Source: Pseudonocardia kunmingensis (lineage in GTDB: Bacteria; Actinomycetota; Actinomycetes; Mycobacteriales; Pseudonocardiaceae). Taken from it: DNA of 64,000 nt. The notes under the pieces are model-generated. The model was not told the DNA's origin. It was given only the letters and a program-made list of their open reading frames with translations, and did no database searches. Positions 1 through 8,623 of this stretch are shown piece after piece. The stretch is from assembly GCF_006716445.1 (NCBI RefSeq), contig NZ_VFPA01000002.1, forward strand, positions 558,001 to 622,000, in the 5' to 3' direction. Each line of letters starts with the position of its first letter. The first letter of the stretch is position 1. The position numbers were made by a program, and so were the translations under genes.

Positions 1-896
1 TCATCGACACCGCGGACGCCTACTCGCGCGGTGAGTCCGAGGTCATCATCGGCGAGGCGCTGAAGGGTCGCCGCGACGACGTCGTGCTCGCGACCAAGGC
101 GTTCAACCCGATGAGCCGCGATCCCAACCACCGCGGGTCCTCGAGGCGCTGGATCGTGCAGGCGTGCGAGGACAGCCTGCGCCGGCTGGAGACCGACTGC
201 ATCGACCTCTACCAGCTGCACCGCCCCGACGAGAACACCGACATCGACGAGACGTTGGGCGCGCTCTCCGACCTGGTGCGGCAGGGCAAGGTGCGGATGG
301 TCGGCTCCTCGACCTTTCCCGCGGAGGCGATCGCGGAGGCGCAGTGGTGCTCCGAGCGGCGGGGTCACGTCAGGTTGAGGTGTGAGCAGCCGCCCTACTC
401 GATCTTCGTCCGGGGGATCGAGCGCGACGTTCTGCCGACCTGCCGGCGCTACGGCATGGGGGCCATCGTCTGGAGTCCGCTGAACGGCGGCTGGCTGACG
501 GGAAAGTACCGTCGCGAGGCGGGTGGTGTTCCTGACGAGTCGCGCTTCGCCCGGCTCCAGCGCGGCGCATGGCGGTTCGACTCTCCGGGTGCAGAGCGCA
601 AGCTCGACCTGATCCCACAGCTCGAGCGGGTCGCCGCGGATGCCGGCACCGACCTGATCGGCCTGTCTCTCGGCTTCACGCTCTCCCATCCGGACGTCAC
701 GTCGACGATCATCGGGCCGCGGACGATGGAGCAGCTGGAGAGCCAGTTGCCCGCCGCGGAGCTGCAGCTCGGCGACGCGGTCCTGGACTGCGTCGACGAG
801 CTGGTACCGCCGGGGGAGACCATCTCCCGCACGGACGTCGCCTACGAACCGCGGGCGCTCAGGCACGTGGCCAAGCGGAGGATCGCGCGTACGTGA
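1..896 (+). CDS. Aldo/keto reductase, 5' end outside window
   Basis: The open frame enters from the left edge, so the start is missing. It reads as an NAD(P)H-dependent aldo/keto reductase with a TIM-barrel fold. The catalytic tetrad can be followed: Asp and Tyr in IDTADAY, Lys in LATKAF, and His in LYQLHRPD. GSSTFPAEAI and the later IVWSPLNGGWLTGKY are typical of the YghZ/Kv-beta-like subgroup, and IIGPRTMEQLE near the end is the usual cofactor-phosphate segment. The frame closes with TGA after KRRIART. The substrate is unknown. A second, distinct aldo/keto reductase lies at 59987-60904. Family assignment is secure; the physiological role is not. Confidence 0.93.
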   Translation, partial: IDTADAYSRGESEVIIGEALKGRRDDVVLATKAFNPMSRDPNHRGSSRRWIVQACEDSLRRLETDCIDLYQLHRPDENTDIDETLGALSDLVRQGKVRMVGSSTFPAEAIAEAQWCSERRGHVRLRCEQPPYSIFVRGIERDVLPTCRRYGMGAIVWSPLNGGWLTGKYRREAGGVPDESRFARLQRGAWRFDSPGAERKLDLIPQLERVAADAGTDLIGLSLGFTLSHPDVTSTIIGPRTMEQLESQLPAAELQLGDAVLDCVDELVPPGETISRTDVAYEPRALRHVAKRRIART

Positions 897-999
897 GCGC
901 TTCCGAATTGGCGAAGCTCAGGTACAATTATCTCCCTGTATCGGTGCCGGCGCGTCGAGCCGGGCTGCACCGCCCCACCACGTACGGAGGAACGCTGCA

Positions 1000-1308
1000 A
1001 TGAAGCCGCGCGTCGGGCAGTCGCTCGCCAGCACTGTCGACTCCACGACCGTCATCGTCATCCGGTGGCCGGACGAGGACCTCGCCGTCACCTGTGGCGG
1101 GATCGAGATGGTGCTCAAGGGTGCCGCGGGGGAGCCGAAGCGGACCCCCGACCCGTCCCAGATGGACGGGACCCAGCTCGGCAAGCGCTACGCGGACGAC
1201 GTCATCGGTATCGAGCTCCTCTGCACCAAGGCGGGCCAGGGCACGCTCGCCGTCGGCGGCGTCGCACTGCCGCTGAAGGATGCGCGGGCGCTGCCCGCAT
1301 CCGACTGA
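1000..1308 (+). CDS. Small protein of unknown function (102 aa)
   Basis: ATG start preceded by GGAGG nine bases upstream. The product is 102 residues, soluble, with two cysteines (VTCGG near residue 31 and LLCTKAG near 75) and no signal peptide or membrane segment. I do not recognise the family. The region from 897 to 999 upstream is moderately A+T rich and could hold its promoter. A strong hairpin directly follows the stop, so this is probably a single-gene unit. Third-position GC is high, which supports real coding. Confidence 0.7.
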   Translation: MKPRVGQSLASTVDSTTVIVIRWPDEDLAVTCGGIEMVLKGAAGEPKRTPDPSQMDGTQLGKRYADDVIGIELLCTKAGQGTLAVGGVALPLKDARALPASD

Positions 1309-1319
1309 TCCCAGATCCC

Positions 1320-1362
1320 CCGGCCCGGCAGCCGGAGTCCGCCGTGACCGCTGCCGGGCCGG
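1320..1362. terminator. Two-way hairpin terminator between convergent genes
   Basis: A perfect 12-bp inverted repeat: CCGGCCCGGCAG at 1320-1331 and its complement at 1351-1362, with a 19-nt loop. It sits between the stop at 1308 and the stop of the convergent hydrolase gene at 1366. There is no T run, so it would be a GC-rich actinobacterial-style terminator. Confidence 0.75.
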
Positions 1363-1365
1363 TCA

Positions 1366-2226
1366 TCACATCCTCGCCCCCGCGCTCCGCCATCGGGTGG
1401 CGATCTCGTCGATCGCGCGGGCGCACTCGAGCGGGGCGTCCACCGGGACGTGGTGGGTTGCACCCGGCACGCGGATCGTCGGCACCTCGGTCGGCGCGAG
1501 TGTGCCGATGAGTGCGGCCGCGTCATCGTCGACGAGGCCGCTGTCGCCTCCGTAGACGTAGCCCAGCGGCACCCTGAGCGTGCGGGCGGCTTCGGCCACC
1601 TCGGCGTCGTAGAGGGGCGGGAATCCGCGGTGGTCGTGCTTCCACGTCCAGCCCTCCGCCGTCTCGCGCACCGAGTACGCCGCAAGCGTTGCAAGCACGT
1701 TGTCGGCGGGCTGGCGCTGCGGGGGCATCAGGCGGAACCGTGCCATGGCGTCCTCCCGCGTGGGGTACCGGCGCTGGACAGGCGGCTTGCGGGTGTTCTC
1801 ACGTGCGAGGAACGCAGGCGGCGGTCGCAACGCGGCGTCGACGAGCACCAGTCCGGACATGCATTGCGGGTGCGTCGCCGCGGTGAGCAGGCCGACGCGC
1901 CCGCCGAGGCTGTGGCCCACGACGAGCGGGCGGGTCGAGCCCGCCGCGTCGAGCACGCCGAGCAGGTCCCGCCCCCACGTGGCTGCGTCGTACCGCTCGC
2001 GGTGGTCGCTGTCCCCGTGCCCGCTCAGGTCGAGGGTGATGACCCGCCAATGGTCCTTGAGAGCGGGAACCACGCGATACCACCACCCGTGGTGCGCGCC
2101 GGAACCGTGGACGAGCGCCACGTCCTGCTCGCCCCGCCCGGAGACGGAGAACCGGACGTACGCGCCGTCGACCTCGACCGACTCCTGCAGTTCAGGAAGG
2201 TCGGTCGGGGGATCGTGGACCGTCAA
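1366..2226 (-). CDS. Alpha/beta hydrolase (286 aa)
   Basis: Alpha/beta-hydrolase fold enzyme: HGSGAHHGWW for the oxyanion hole, nucleophile elbow VGHSLGG (Ser), the segment LDLSGHGDSD, and a C-terminal His in PGATHHVPVD. The start is a TTG because AGGAGG lies six bases before it and homology begins just after; the longer open frame upstream is low-complexity shadow sequence. The family covers esterases, haloperoxidase-like enzymes and C-C hydrolases. It points away from the TRAP genes and shares their intergenic region. Substrate unknown. Confidence 0.88.
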   Translation of the reverse strand: MTVHDPPTDLPELQESVEVDGAYVRFSVSGRGEQDVALVHGSGAHHGWWYRVVPALKDHWRVITLDLSGHGDSDHRERYDAATWGRDLLGVLDAAGSTRPLVVGHSLGGRVGLLTAATHPQCMSGLVLVDAALRPPPAFLARENTRKPPVQRRYPTREDAMARFRLMPPQRQPADNVLATLAAYSVRETAEGWTWKHDHRGFPPLYDAEVAEAARTLRVPLGYVYGGDSGLVDDDAAALIGTLAPTEVPTIRVPGATHHVPVDAPLECARAIDEIATRWRSAGARM

Positions 2227-2534
2227 CGTCGACCTCCTGAGCGAGCCGAGGCGTCGTCGCCTCGGCCGGATCACAGCACACGGCCACCGCATTTCGCGAG
2301 CCCTCGTCGCAGGTGAGCTCGGAGTGAGCCTTGACACAGCGCGGGGCGTCCCGCAGGCTGTGCACCCGGTTAATGAGGCAGATGAAGGGCCGATTTCGAT
2401 CCTCCGCGGGCGGCATCGAGGGTCGGCACCCCGAACGGTCGAACGAGGCCGGTCCGCGCCAGCAGCGCGCGCGACCAGGCTGCTCCGCGCCCGAGCGTCC
2501 CGCCCGCCACCGCGATCTGAGTAAGGGGCTCCAG
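2227..2534. promoter_or_regulatory. Divergent intergenic region, hydrolase / TRAP genes
   Basis: This 308-bp gap holds no convincing gene. It contains a perfect 9-bp hairpin (GCCGAGGCG at 2245-2253, loop TCGT, CGCCTCGGC at 2258-2266) in the leader of the hydrolase gene just upstream of its ribosome binding site. A TTGACA occurs at 2331-2336 on the plus strand, but no well-spaced -10 box is visible. An AAGGGG at 2523-2528 serves the dctQ-type gene. Confidence 0.45.
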
Positions 2535-3086
2535 ATGGCCGATGACGTCCGTGAACAGCGATCCGATCCAGCATTCCTGCGACTGATGGACGGAGTGCAG
2601 AAGGTCATCGGTACGGCGCTGCTCGTGGTGACCGGCACGACCGTTCTCGTCCTCATGCTGCACGTCGTGGCCAACGCGCTCAGCCGCTCGTTCCTCAACC
2701 GGCCCCTCGAGGGCACGCTCGAGTACGTCGGCAACTGGTACCTGCCGGTCGTCGTGCTCCTCGGTCTGGCGGTGGCGCAGCAGCGCCGGCAGCACATCGA
2801 GGCGAGGCTGCTCTTCGACCGCGCGCCGCGCTCGATCCAGATCGAGTTCCAACTGTTCACCTACCTGCTCCTGATCGCGCTGTCGTTGATCATCGCCTGG
2901 TACAGCTACGTCGAGGCGTGGCGGAACCTCGGCGTCGGCCTGACCGCGGGTGTCTCCGGCGTGGTGATCTGGCCGGTCACGTTCGCCGTACCGATCGGCT
3001 TCCTGCTCTTCGCGATCCAGCTCCTGATCGACGGCGTCCTACTCGTCCAGAGCAAGGGCGCGACCCTGGCGGAAGGTGCGGAATGA
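2535..3086 (+). CDS. TRAP transporter small permease (DctQ type)
   Basis: Small integral membrane subunit of a tripartite ATP-independent periplasmic (TRAP) transporter, 183 aa, with four hydrophobic segments (roughly residues 25-50, 63-83, 103-125 and 140-165). EGTLEYVGNWYLPVVV and RRQHIEARLL match the family pattern in which the second helix is followed by a basic loop. ATG at 2535 is preferred over upstream in-frame codons because AAGGGG precedes it and the N-terminus then fits the family length. It overlaps the large permease gene by four bases (ATGA), so the two are co-translated. No substrate-binding protein gene adjoins; two candidates lie far away at 26500 and 55047. Confidence 0.92.
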   Translation: MADDVREQRSDPAFLRLMDGVQKVIGTALLVVTGTTVLVLMLHVVANALSRSFLNRPLEGTLEYVGNWYLPVVVLLGLAVAQQRRQHIEARLLFDRAPRSIQIEFQLFTYLLLIALSLIIAWYSYVEAWRNLGVGLTAGVSGVVIWPVTFAVPIGFLLFAIQLLIDGVLLVQSKGATLAEGAE

Positions 3087-4648
3087 GCATGGACACCACC
3101 CGAGAGGGTCCCGTCCCTCCTACGAACGCCGCGCCGGTCGACGCGGTCGGCGCCCCACTCGAAAAGGTCCCGCCCACGATCCCGGCACCTGTCACCAGCG
3201 GCGGTGAGCACCAGCAGGGGAGGGCCTGGCTCTGGCGCCTGGTGAACTACGGACTGCTCGCAGTACTGGCCGCCGTGATGGTGGCGGACACCGCGCCGGA
3301 GGTGAACGGCGTCGCGGCCGTGGCGATGATGCTGGTCCTGCTCGGGATGAAGGTCCCGATCGCGGTCTGCATGATCGCGCCGGGCGCGCTGGCGCTGGTC
3401 TTCATCTACGAGTGGGACACGGTCACCACGATCCTCGGCGAGCTCCCCTACGAGGAGACGGCGTCCTGGTCGCTCAGCGTCGTGCCGATGTTCATCTTCA
3501 TGGGCATGATGCTCTGGCGCTCGGGCATCACGACCAAGCTCTTCTTCGCGATGAGCCTCGTGTTCAACCGGGTTCCTGCGTCGCTGGCGGTCGGGACGAA
3601 CGTCGCCGGCGGTGGCCTCGCCGCCGTCAGCGGCTCGACGGTCGGCGTCACGTACGCACTCGCCCGGATCGGCATCCCCGAGATGCTGCGCGCGGGCTAC
3701 GACAAGCGCCTGACCCTGTCGGCCGTCCTGATGTCGGGTCTGTCGGGGCAGCTGATCCCGCCGAGCGTGCTGCTGGTCATCTATGCGGGCGTCGCCTCCG
3801 TGCCGGTCGGTCCGCAGCTGCTCGCGGGGGTCGTCCCCGGGGTGCTCCTCGTCGTCTGCCAGGCCCTCGCGCTCATCCTCCTGGGAGTCGCCGCGCCGAA
3901 GCTGCTCGGCGGCAGGGAGAAGGTGCGCGAGCGCCGCATGGAGATCGCGCAGATCCCGATCGCCACGAAGGTCCGCGCCGTCATCGCGTGCTGGCCGGTG
4001 CCGATCATCATCCTGGTGGTCCTCGGTGGCATGTTCTCCGGGTTCCTGACCGAGACCGAAGCCGGTGCGCTCGGTGCCCTGCTCTCCCTGATCCTGACCC
4101 TGTGGACGCACCGTCGTGCGGCGTTCAAGGAGGTCAAGATCGCGGTCGTCGAAGCGGCGGTGGCGTCGTCGGCGGTCTTCTTCATGCTGATGGCAGCCGG
4201 GCTCATGTCGCTCGTGCTCGCCGACAGCGGCCTGGCGACCGCGCTCGCGACCTGGGTGACGGACGCGAACTTCTCACGGGTCGGGTTCCTGCTCGTGATG
4301 TTCGCGGTCTACCTGGTGCTCGGGGCGGTCGGCGAGACCCTCGTCGCGATGCTGCTGACGGTGCCGATCCTGCTGCCGCTGTTCCCGGTGCTGGGTATCG
4401 ACCCGCTGTGGTTCGGGGTCTTCGCGGTGCTCTGCGTCGAGCTGGGCATGATCACCCCGCCGGTCGGCACCCTCTCCTACATCGTGCACTCGATCGTCCA
4501 GGACAAGGAGGTCAGTCTCGGACAGAAGATCACACTCAAGGACATCTTCACGGGTGTCGGCTGGCTGCTGCCCGTCAGCGTGGTCGTGGTTCTCATCCTG
4601 ATCGCGTTCCCCGGCCTGGCGACGTGGTTGCCCAGCAGCGGCGGTTGA
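3083..4648 (+). CDS. TRAP transporter large permease (DctM type)
   Basis: Large, ion-coupled membrane subunit of a TRAP transporter, 521 aa with about 12-13 membrane segments. Recognisable features include MFIFMGMMLWRSGI, the repeated GxxxxxSGST-type turn (GGLAAVSGSTVGVTYAL), LIPPSVLLVIYAG and ITPPVGTLSYIVHSI, which form the Na+/substrate sites in this family. It is longer than a typical DctM (about 430 aa) because of a hydrophilic, proline-rich N-terminus of about 45 residues plus an extra helix. The ATG overlaps the dctQ stop by four bases. Transport of carboxylates is the family expectation; the actual solute is not evident. Confidence 0.92.
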   Translation: MSMDTTREGPVPPTNAAPVDAVGAPLEKVPPTIPAPVTSGGEHQQGRAWLWRLVNYGLLAVLAAVMVADTAPEVNGVAAVAMMLVLLGMKVPIAVCMIAPGALALVFIYEWDTVTTILGELPYEETASWSLSVVPMFIFMGMMLWRSGITTKLFFAMSLVFNRVPASLAVGTNVAGGGLAAVSGSTVGVTYALARIGIPEMLRAGYDKRLTLSAVLMSGLSGQLIPPSVLLVIYAGVASVPVGPQLLAGVVPGVLLVVCQALALILLGVAAPKLLGGREKVRERRMEIAQIPIATKVRAVIACWPVPIIILVVLGGMFSGFLTETEAGALGALLSLILTLWTHRRAAFKEVKIAVVEAAVASSAVFFMLMAAGLMSLVLADSGLATALATWVTDANFSRVGFLLVMFAVYLVLGAVGETLVAMLLTVPILLPLFPVLGIDPLWFGVFAVLCVELGMITPPVGTLSYIVHSIVQDKEVSLGQKITLKDIFTGVGWLLPVSVVVVLILIAFPGLATWLPSSGG

Positions 4649-4663
4649 CCCGGAGACGCAACG

Positions 4664-4806
4664 TCAGGCGCGGCGCCCGGTCACGGGCATCTGCTTCGTG
4701 ATCACCTTCTCGGCCAGCGTCTCGTCCGGGCCGAGGCCGTCGTCGGGTTCGACGTCGGGCTGCTCGAGCATGTCACGGCGGAGCAGGAGGGGGACGACGA
4801 CGAGTG
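4664..4806 (-). pseudogene. Displaced C-terminal segment of the MFS gene at 4702-6159
   Basis: In the -1 frame relative to the main transporter frame, the sequence from about 4806 reads PLVVVPLLLRRDMLEQPD followed by an acidic tail, closing at 4664. This is what the last membrane helix and cytoplasmic tail of an EmrB-type protein should look like, and its codon third positions are G/C as expected. The main frame gives HSSSSPSCSAVT over the same bases. Adding one base near GTGGGCGAC (4804-4812) restores a single protein of about 500 residues. Confidence 0.6.
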
Positions 4807-6159
4807 GGCGACGGATGCCGCGCCGGCAGCCCAGAAGACGGCCGCGAGGGCGGCGAAGGTCGGGTACGTGACACCGGCGATCTGCTGGGCGCCGATCACG
4901 GTCGCCGCGGCGATGACCGCACTCGAGGTGGAGGTGCCGACCGAGCGCAGGAGGGTGTTGAGCCCGTTGGCCGACGCCGTCTCGGTGACGGGCACGAGCC
5001 GCATGACCAGCGCGGGCATCGCGCCGAACGCCAGCGAGGTGCCGACCGACACCAGCAGCGACCCCACGATGATCTGCCAGAGATCGTGGCTGAGGAAGAC
5101 CCGCCCGACGTAGGCCGCACCCATGGCGAGCGCGCCGACGGCGAGGGTGACGTGCGCGCCGACCAGCCGGGTCATGAGCGCGGAGAGCGGGGCCACCGCA
5201 CCGAAGACCAGCGCTGTGGGCGCCATGAGCAGCCCGGCCGTCACCGTATCCAGGCCGAGGCCGACCCCGGTGCTGGTGGGGAGCTGGAACAGCTGCGTCG
5301 TCACGAGCATGTTCGCGAACATGCCGAACCCGGTGAGGACCGACGCGATGTTGACGAGCAGGACCGCGGGCCGGGTCGCGATGCGCAGGTCGACGAGCGG
5401 CCTGCGGACGCGCAGCTCCAGCGGGATCCACAACGCCAGTACCAGCGCGCCGCCGATCGCGCAGCCCAGCGTGAGCCGCGAGCCCCAGCCCCACTGTCCG
5501 CCCTTCGACAGCGCCAGCAACAGGGCGGTCAACGCGGCCGAGAGCAGCATCGCCCCGCGGTAGTCGAAGGCGCCGCGGGTGCGTATGGGGGACTCGGGGA
5601 CAGCGAGCAGAACCGCGACGAGCATGACCGCGCCCGCCCCGCCGGTGATCCAGAACAGCAGGTGCCAGTCGTACTGGGCGACCCAGCCCGCGAGCGGGAG
5701 ACCTGCGCCCGCGCCGATCGCGAGCGTCGCGCTCATCAGGGCTACGCCGAGCGGCACCCGCCGCTCCGGCAGCTCGTCGCGCATGATCGCGATGCCGATG
5801 GGGATGAGGGCCACCCCGACCCCCTGCAGGGTGCGCGCGGTGATCGCGCCCGCCAGGTCCTGGGTGAGTGCACCGAGGAGCGAGCCGCACACCATCACGA
5901 CCAGGCAGCCGGCCATCACCAGGCGCTTGCCGAACATGTCGGCGAGCCGGGAGGTGACCGGCGTGGCGACTGCTCCGGCGAGCAGTGTGGCCGTGACCAG
6001 CCACGACGCGTTGTCGGGTGTCGTGTCGAGCAGATGCGGCAGGTCGGCCAGGAGCGGGACGACGAGTGTCTGCTGCAGCGAGGTCACCGTCCCGCACAGG
6101 CACAGGGTCCCGATGAGCAGGGCCGGTCGTGGGCGGGAGTTCGGACAGGAGTGGGGCAC
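4702..6159 (-). CDS. MFS drug/H+ antiporter-like transporter (EmrB/QacA type), 3' end out of frame
   Basis: Major facilitator superfamily exporter of the 14-helix EmrB/QacA group, membrane-embedded. Motifs include LADMFGKR (loop 2-3), ARTLQGVG and the GAGAGLPLAGWVAQYDWHLLFWI motif-C region. I chose the GTG at 6159 because GAGGGAG lies six bases upstream; an in-frame GTG at 6183 is the alternative. The frame is normal until about 4812, then changes to an unlikely Ser/Thr-rich tail ending at 4702, while the expected C-terminus continues in another frame (separate entry). A one-base deletion or a sequencing error near 4804-4812 is the simplest reading. Confidence 0.85.
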   Translation of the reverse strand: MPHSCPNSRPRPALLIGTLCLCGTVTSLQQTLVVPLLADLPHLLDTTPDNASWLVTATLLAGAVATPVTSRLADMFGKRLVMAGCLVVMVCGSLLGALTQDLAGAITARTLQGVGVALIPIGIAIMRDELPERRVPLGVALMSATLAIGAGAGLPLAGWVAQYDWHLLFWITGGAGAVMLVAVLLAVPESPIRTRGAFDYRGAMLLSAALTALLLALSKGGQWGWGSRLTLGCAIGGALVLALWIPLELRVRRPLVDLRIATRPAVLLVNIASVLTGFGMFANMLVTTQLFQLPTSTGVGLGLDTVTAGLLMAPTALVFGAVAPLSALMTRLVGAHVTLAVGALAMGAAYVGRVFLSHDLWQIIVGSLLVSVGTSLAFGAMPALVMRLVPVTETASANGLNTLLRSVGTSTSSAVIAAATVIGAQQIAGVTYPTFAALAAVFWAAGAASVAHSSSSPSCSAVTCSSSPTSNPTTASARTRRWPRR

Positions 6160-6183
6160 GGCGCTCCCTCGGTCAGTGCGCAC

Positions 6184-6283
6184 ACGCGATGAGCTCGAGT
6201 AGTATCAGCCAGATTAGATAACCTTTTGTCTTACTGGGTGAAGGTTTGCCCACAGACCACTGGCCCGCCGATGAGGAGTCCTT
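6184..6283. promoter_or_regulatory. Divergent promoter region, MFS / enoyl-CoA hydratase
   Basis: A short gap with a marked A+T-rich island around 6200-6245 in otherwise GC-rich DNA. It includes AGATTAGATAACC at 6211-6223, whose complement resembles A+T-rich boxes in other intergenic regions of the window. GAGGAG at 6273-6278 is the ribosome binding site of the hydratase. No clear long palindrome is seen. Confidence 0.4.
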
Positions 6284-7024
6284 GTGAGCGAGTCGAGCTC
6301 GGTCGCCGCCGAACCCGTGCTGGTGGAGCGCCGCGACCATGTCCTGGTCATCACGATCAACCGCCCGGAAGCCCGCAACGCCGTGAACGAAGCGGTCTGC
6401 CTCGGGGTCGGGGACGCGATGGAGGAGGCCGATCGCGACGTCGACGTCCGCGCGGTGGTGCTCACCGGCGCAGGCGACAAGGCCTTCTGTGCCGGCGCCG
6501 ACCTCAAGGCGATCATGCGCGGCGAGCGGATCATCCCCGAGGGAGAACGGCGGCAGCGGTGGGGCCTCGCGGGGTACGTCGGCCACTACATCGGCAAGCC
6601 GACGATCGCCGCCGTCAACGGCGCCGCCATGGGCGGTGGCACCGAGATCGCGCTGGCCAGCGATCTCGTCGTCGCGGCCGAGACCGCCTCCTTCGGATTG
6701 CCGGAGGTGCGGCGCGGCCTCGTCGCGGGGGCCGGGGGAGCCTTCCGCCTGGCCACCCAGCTGCCACACCGAATCGGGCTCGAGCTGTTGTTCACCGGCG
6801 AGGCGATCGACGCGACGCGGGCCCTCGCGCTGGGCCTGGTCAACCAGGTCGTGCCGGCGGCCCGAGTGCTCGACGCCGCTGTCGCGCTCGCCCAGAAGAT
6901 CGCGGCCAACGCCCCCCTCGCCGTGCAGGCGACCAAGCGGATCGCCCTCGGTCACCACGGGTCCGAGCGCCCCGCCGACGCGCCGCTCTGGGAGCTCACG
7001 GCACAGGAGGGAGCGGCGGTGAGA
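6284..7024 (+). pseudogene. Enoyl-CoA hydratase/isomerase, 5' part, interrupted by an insertion sequence
   Basis: Crotonase-family protein starting at GTG 6284 behind GAGGAG. It has KAFCAGADLKAI (CoA/oxyanion site), GAAMGGGTEIALASD with the first catalytic Glu and FGLPEVRRG with the second Glu, so it was an active-type hydratase. After TAQEGAAV the protein homology stops and the bases run into an IS110-type element on the opposite strand. The missing last about 24 residues (ADAKEGPRAFAEKRDPVFTGR) are found intact at 8527-8603. The reading frame happens to stay open for 498 further codons through the element, but that extension is antisense transposase sequence. Confidence 0.85.
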
Positions 7025-8526
7025 CACCCTCTGTCAACCTCCGGGTCAGGCTGCTCGTCCGAGGGCGCGGTTGCGGTTGGCGACGTGGACGTTTTCGTCG
7101 TAGAGCATGCCCTTGGTCAGGCAGTGCCAGAGGATCTCCAGCCAGCGGTTCCCGAGGGCGCGCAGGGCGGCGTGGTGTCCCTTCTTCGCGGCGATCTTGG
7201 CGTCGTAGAACTCGCGGGCCCAGCCGCTTCGGGTGAGGCTGCAGAACGCCCATTGGTGCACGGCGGCGCCGAGGTATCGGTTGTGCGCGAGGCGTCGGGC
7301 GACGACGAAGTCACTCTTGCCGGAGCGTCGGGTGACCGGAGCTTGGCCGGCGTAGCACTGCAACCCGTTCGGGGAGTCGAACTGGTCGATGTGCTCGCCG
7401 ATCTCACCGGCGACCCGAGCTGCGAGGCGGTCTCCCAGGCCGGGGAAGCTCAGGTAGATGTCCCCGCCTGGGAATGCCTTCCCCGGGTCGGGGTCCTCCA
7501 CGATGTGATCGCGGCCGGTGCGGCGTCCGCCGAGCAGGAGCTCGCCCATGCGGGCTTCCCAGCCGCGGCGGGCCTCGTGCAGCGCGAGCAGCTGGACCGC
7601 GGCCAGGCGGATCGCGGCGGCCTTGGCCCGCACGAGGTAGTCCCGGGTGGGCAACGACGGCGCGGCGAGCGCGTCGATGACACGGTCGGCGAACCGGGCG
7701 GGCCAGCCGTGGCGGCCCGCGCGGGCGAACGCCTCGAGTTCGTCGCGGGAGGCTTGGGCGAGTTCGGCCTGGGTCGACCAGCGCTGCAGCAGCCGCAGCA
7801 CCGTCGGGGCGCCGAGGTCGGTGCCCGCGAGGGTCAGGGCGGCGGGGTAGGTGGTCTGCAGGTCGGCGCGCAGCCGGTTGAGCAGGCGGCGTTGGTCGCG
7901 GGCGGCGCGTTCGTCGTCGCGACCGATCGCGCGCAGCTCACCGCTGATCTCCCCGTGCGGCACCAGCGTCTTCAGGGTTTGGTGGCGGTCGAGGGCGAGC
8001 AGGCAGCAGATCCGGGCGTCCTCGGCGTCGTCCTTCTTCCGGGCCGGGCCGCGGCGGCGCGCGACCAGGTCGGGGTTGACCGGCAGCACGGTGAACCCGG
8101 CATCCAGCAGTGCCTCGACCAGCAGGCCGTGGCGGGTCTCGATGACCACGCGGACCTCGGCCGGGTCCGGTTCCAGGCGCAGGGCGCGCTCGATCAGGGC
8201 GGCGACACCGTCCGGGCCGTGCTGAACGCGAAACTGTTCGATCACTCCTTTCTCGACTGTCCCGAGGGCGACGTCATGGAACTCTTCAGCCCAGTCGATG
8301 CCGATTCCCAGCACCCGCGTGTCTCCTTCCGCCGAGAGCATTGTGCTCGGCGGACCAGGAAGGCGCTGCGTCGTGCTGATGAACCAGTCCTCGTGGGACC
8401 ACACCCTCCTGGGCGTCAGGCCTTCGCCGGGGCCCGGCAGGGGCGCCGTCTCACATCAGTCCTCAAGGGACAAGCGCCGAAAGCGCTCCCTGCCGGGATC
8501 CACCGTGCGAAGGGAAGGTAGACCCA
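7025..8526 (-). mobile_element. IS110-family insertion sequence (about 1.5 kb)
   Basis: The element is bounded by the two halves of the enoyl-CoA hydratase gene, so its ends lie close to 7022-7028 and 8520-8529; the exact junctions cannot be fixed by eye. A junction joining GCGGTGA to TCAGCGCC would restore a continuous hydratase frame. I see no convincing terminal inverted repeats or target duplication, which fits IS110 elements. The only gene inside is the transposase at 7046-8314. Confidence 0.8.
7046..8314 (-). CDS. IS110-family transposase
   Basis: DEDD-type transposase of the IS110 family, 422 aa. The N-terminal RuvC-like domain shows GIGIDWAEEFHDVAL with its Asp and later PARKKDDAEDARI with the acidic pair; the C-terminal Transposase_20 domain shows FPGLGDRLAARVAGEIG and CYAGQAPVTRRSGKS with the Ser nucleophile region. 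The GTG at 8314 is preferred because AAGGAG lies eight bases upstream and the conserved domain begins right there; an ATG at 8341 lacks a binding site. The gene appears intact, so the element may still be mobile. Confidence 0.92.
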   Translation of the reverse strand: MLGIGIDWAEEFHDVALGTVEKGVIEQFRVQHGPDGVAALIERALRLEPDPAEVRVVIETRHGLLVEALLDAGFTVLPVNPDLVARRRGPARKKDDAEDARICCLLALDRHQTLKTLVPHGEISGELRAIGRDDERAARDQRRLLNRLRADLQTTYPAALTLAGTDLGAPTVLRLLQRWSTQAELAQASRDELEAFARAGRHGWPARFADRVIDALAAPSLPTRDYLVRAKAAAIRLAAVQLLALHEARRGWEARMGELLLGGRRTGRDHIVEDPDPGKAFPGGDIYLSFPGLGDRLAARVAGEIGEHIDQFDSPNGLQCYAGQAPVTRRSGKSDFVVARRLAHNRYLGAAVHQWAFCSLTRSGWAREFYDAKIAAKKGHHAALRALGNRWLEILWHCLTKGMLYDENVHVANRNRALGRAA

Positions 8527-8603
8527 TCAGCGCCTCCGCCGACGCCAAGGAGGGGCCCCGCGCCTTCGCCGAGAAGCGCGACCCCGTCTTCACAGGGCGC
8601 TGA
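8527..8603 (+). pseudogene. Enoyl-CoA hydratase, 3' part beyond the insertion sequence
   Basis: From 8534 this fragment reads ASADAKEGPRAFAEKRDPVFTGR and stop, the standard C-terminus of crotonase-family proteins, and completes the gene begun at 6284. It lacks its own start and ribosome binding site and lies in a different frame from the upstream part, as expected if an element of arbitrary length was inserted. The flanking DNA shows no further damage, suggesting a recent event. Confidence 0.8.
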
Positions 8604-8623
8604 GCAGTGTCCCTCGTCAACCT

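Noticed and set aside
2331..2336. TTGACA as a sigma-70-type -35 box for the TRAP genes
   Set aside because: No plausible -10 box occurs 16-18 bases downstream, so it was not reported as a promoter on its own.
6284..8521. A continuous 745-codon plus-strand frame starting in the enoyl-CoA hydratase
   Set aside because: Beyond 7024 it is the antisense of the IS110 transposase; the true C-terminus of the hydratase is found on the far side of the element.
7025..8526. Terminal inverted repeats or target-site duplication of the insertion sequence
   Set aside because: I looked for repeats at both junctions and found only short, unconvincing similarities; IS110 elements usually lack them.
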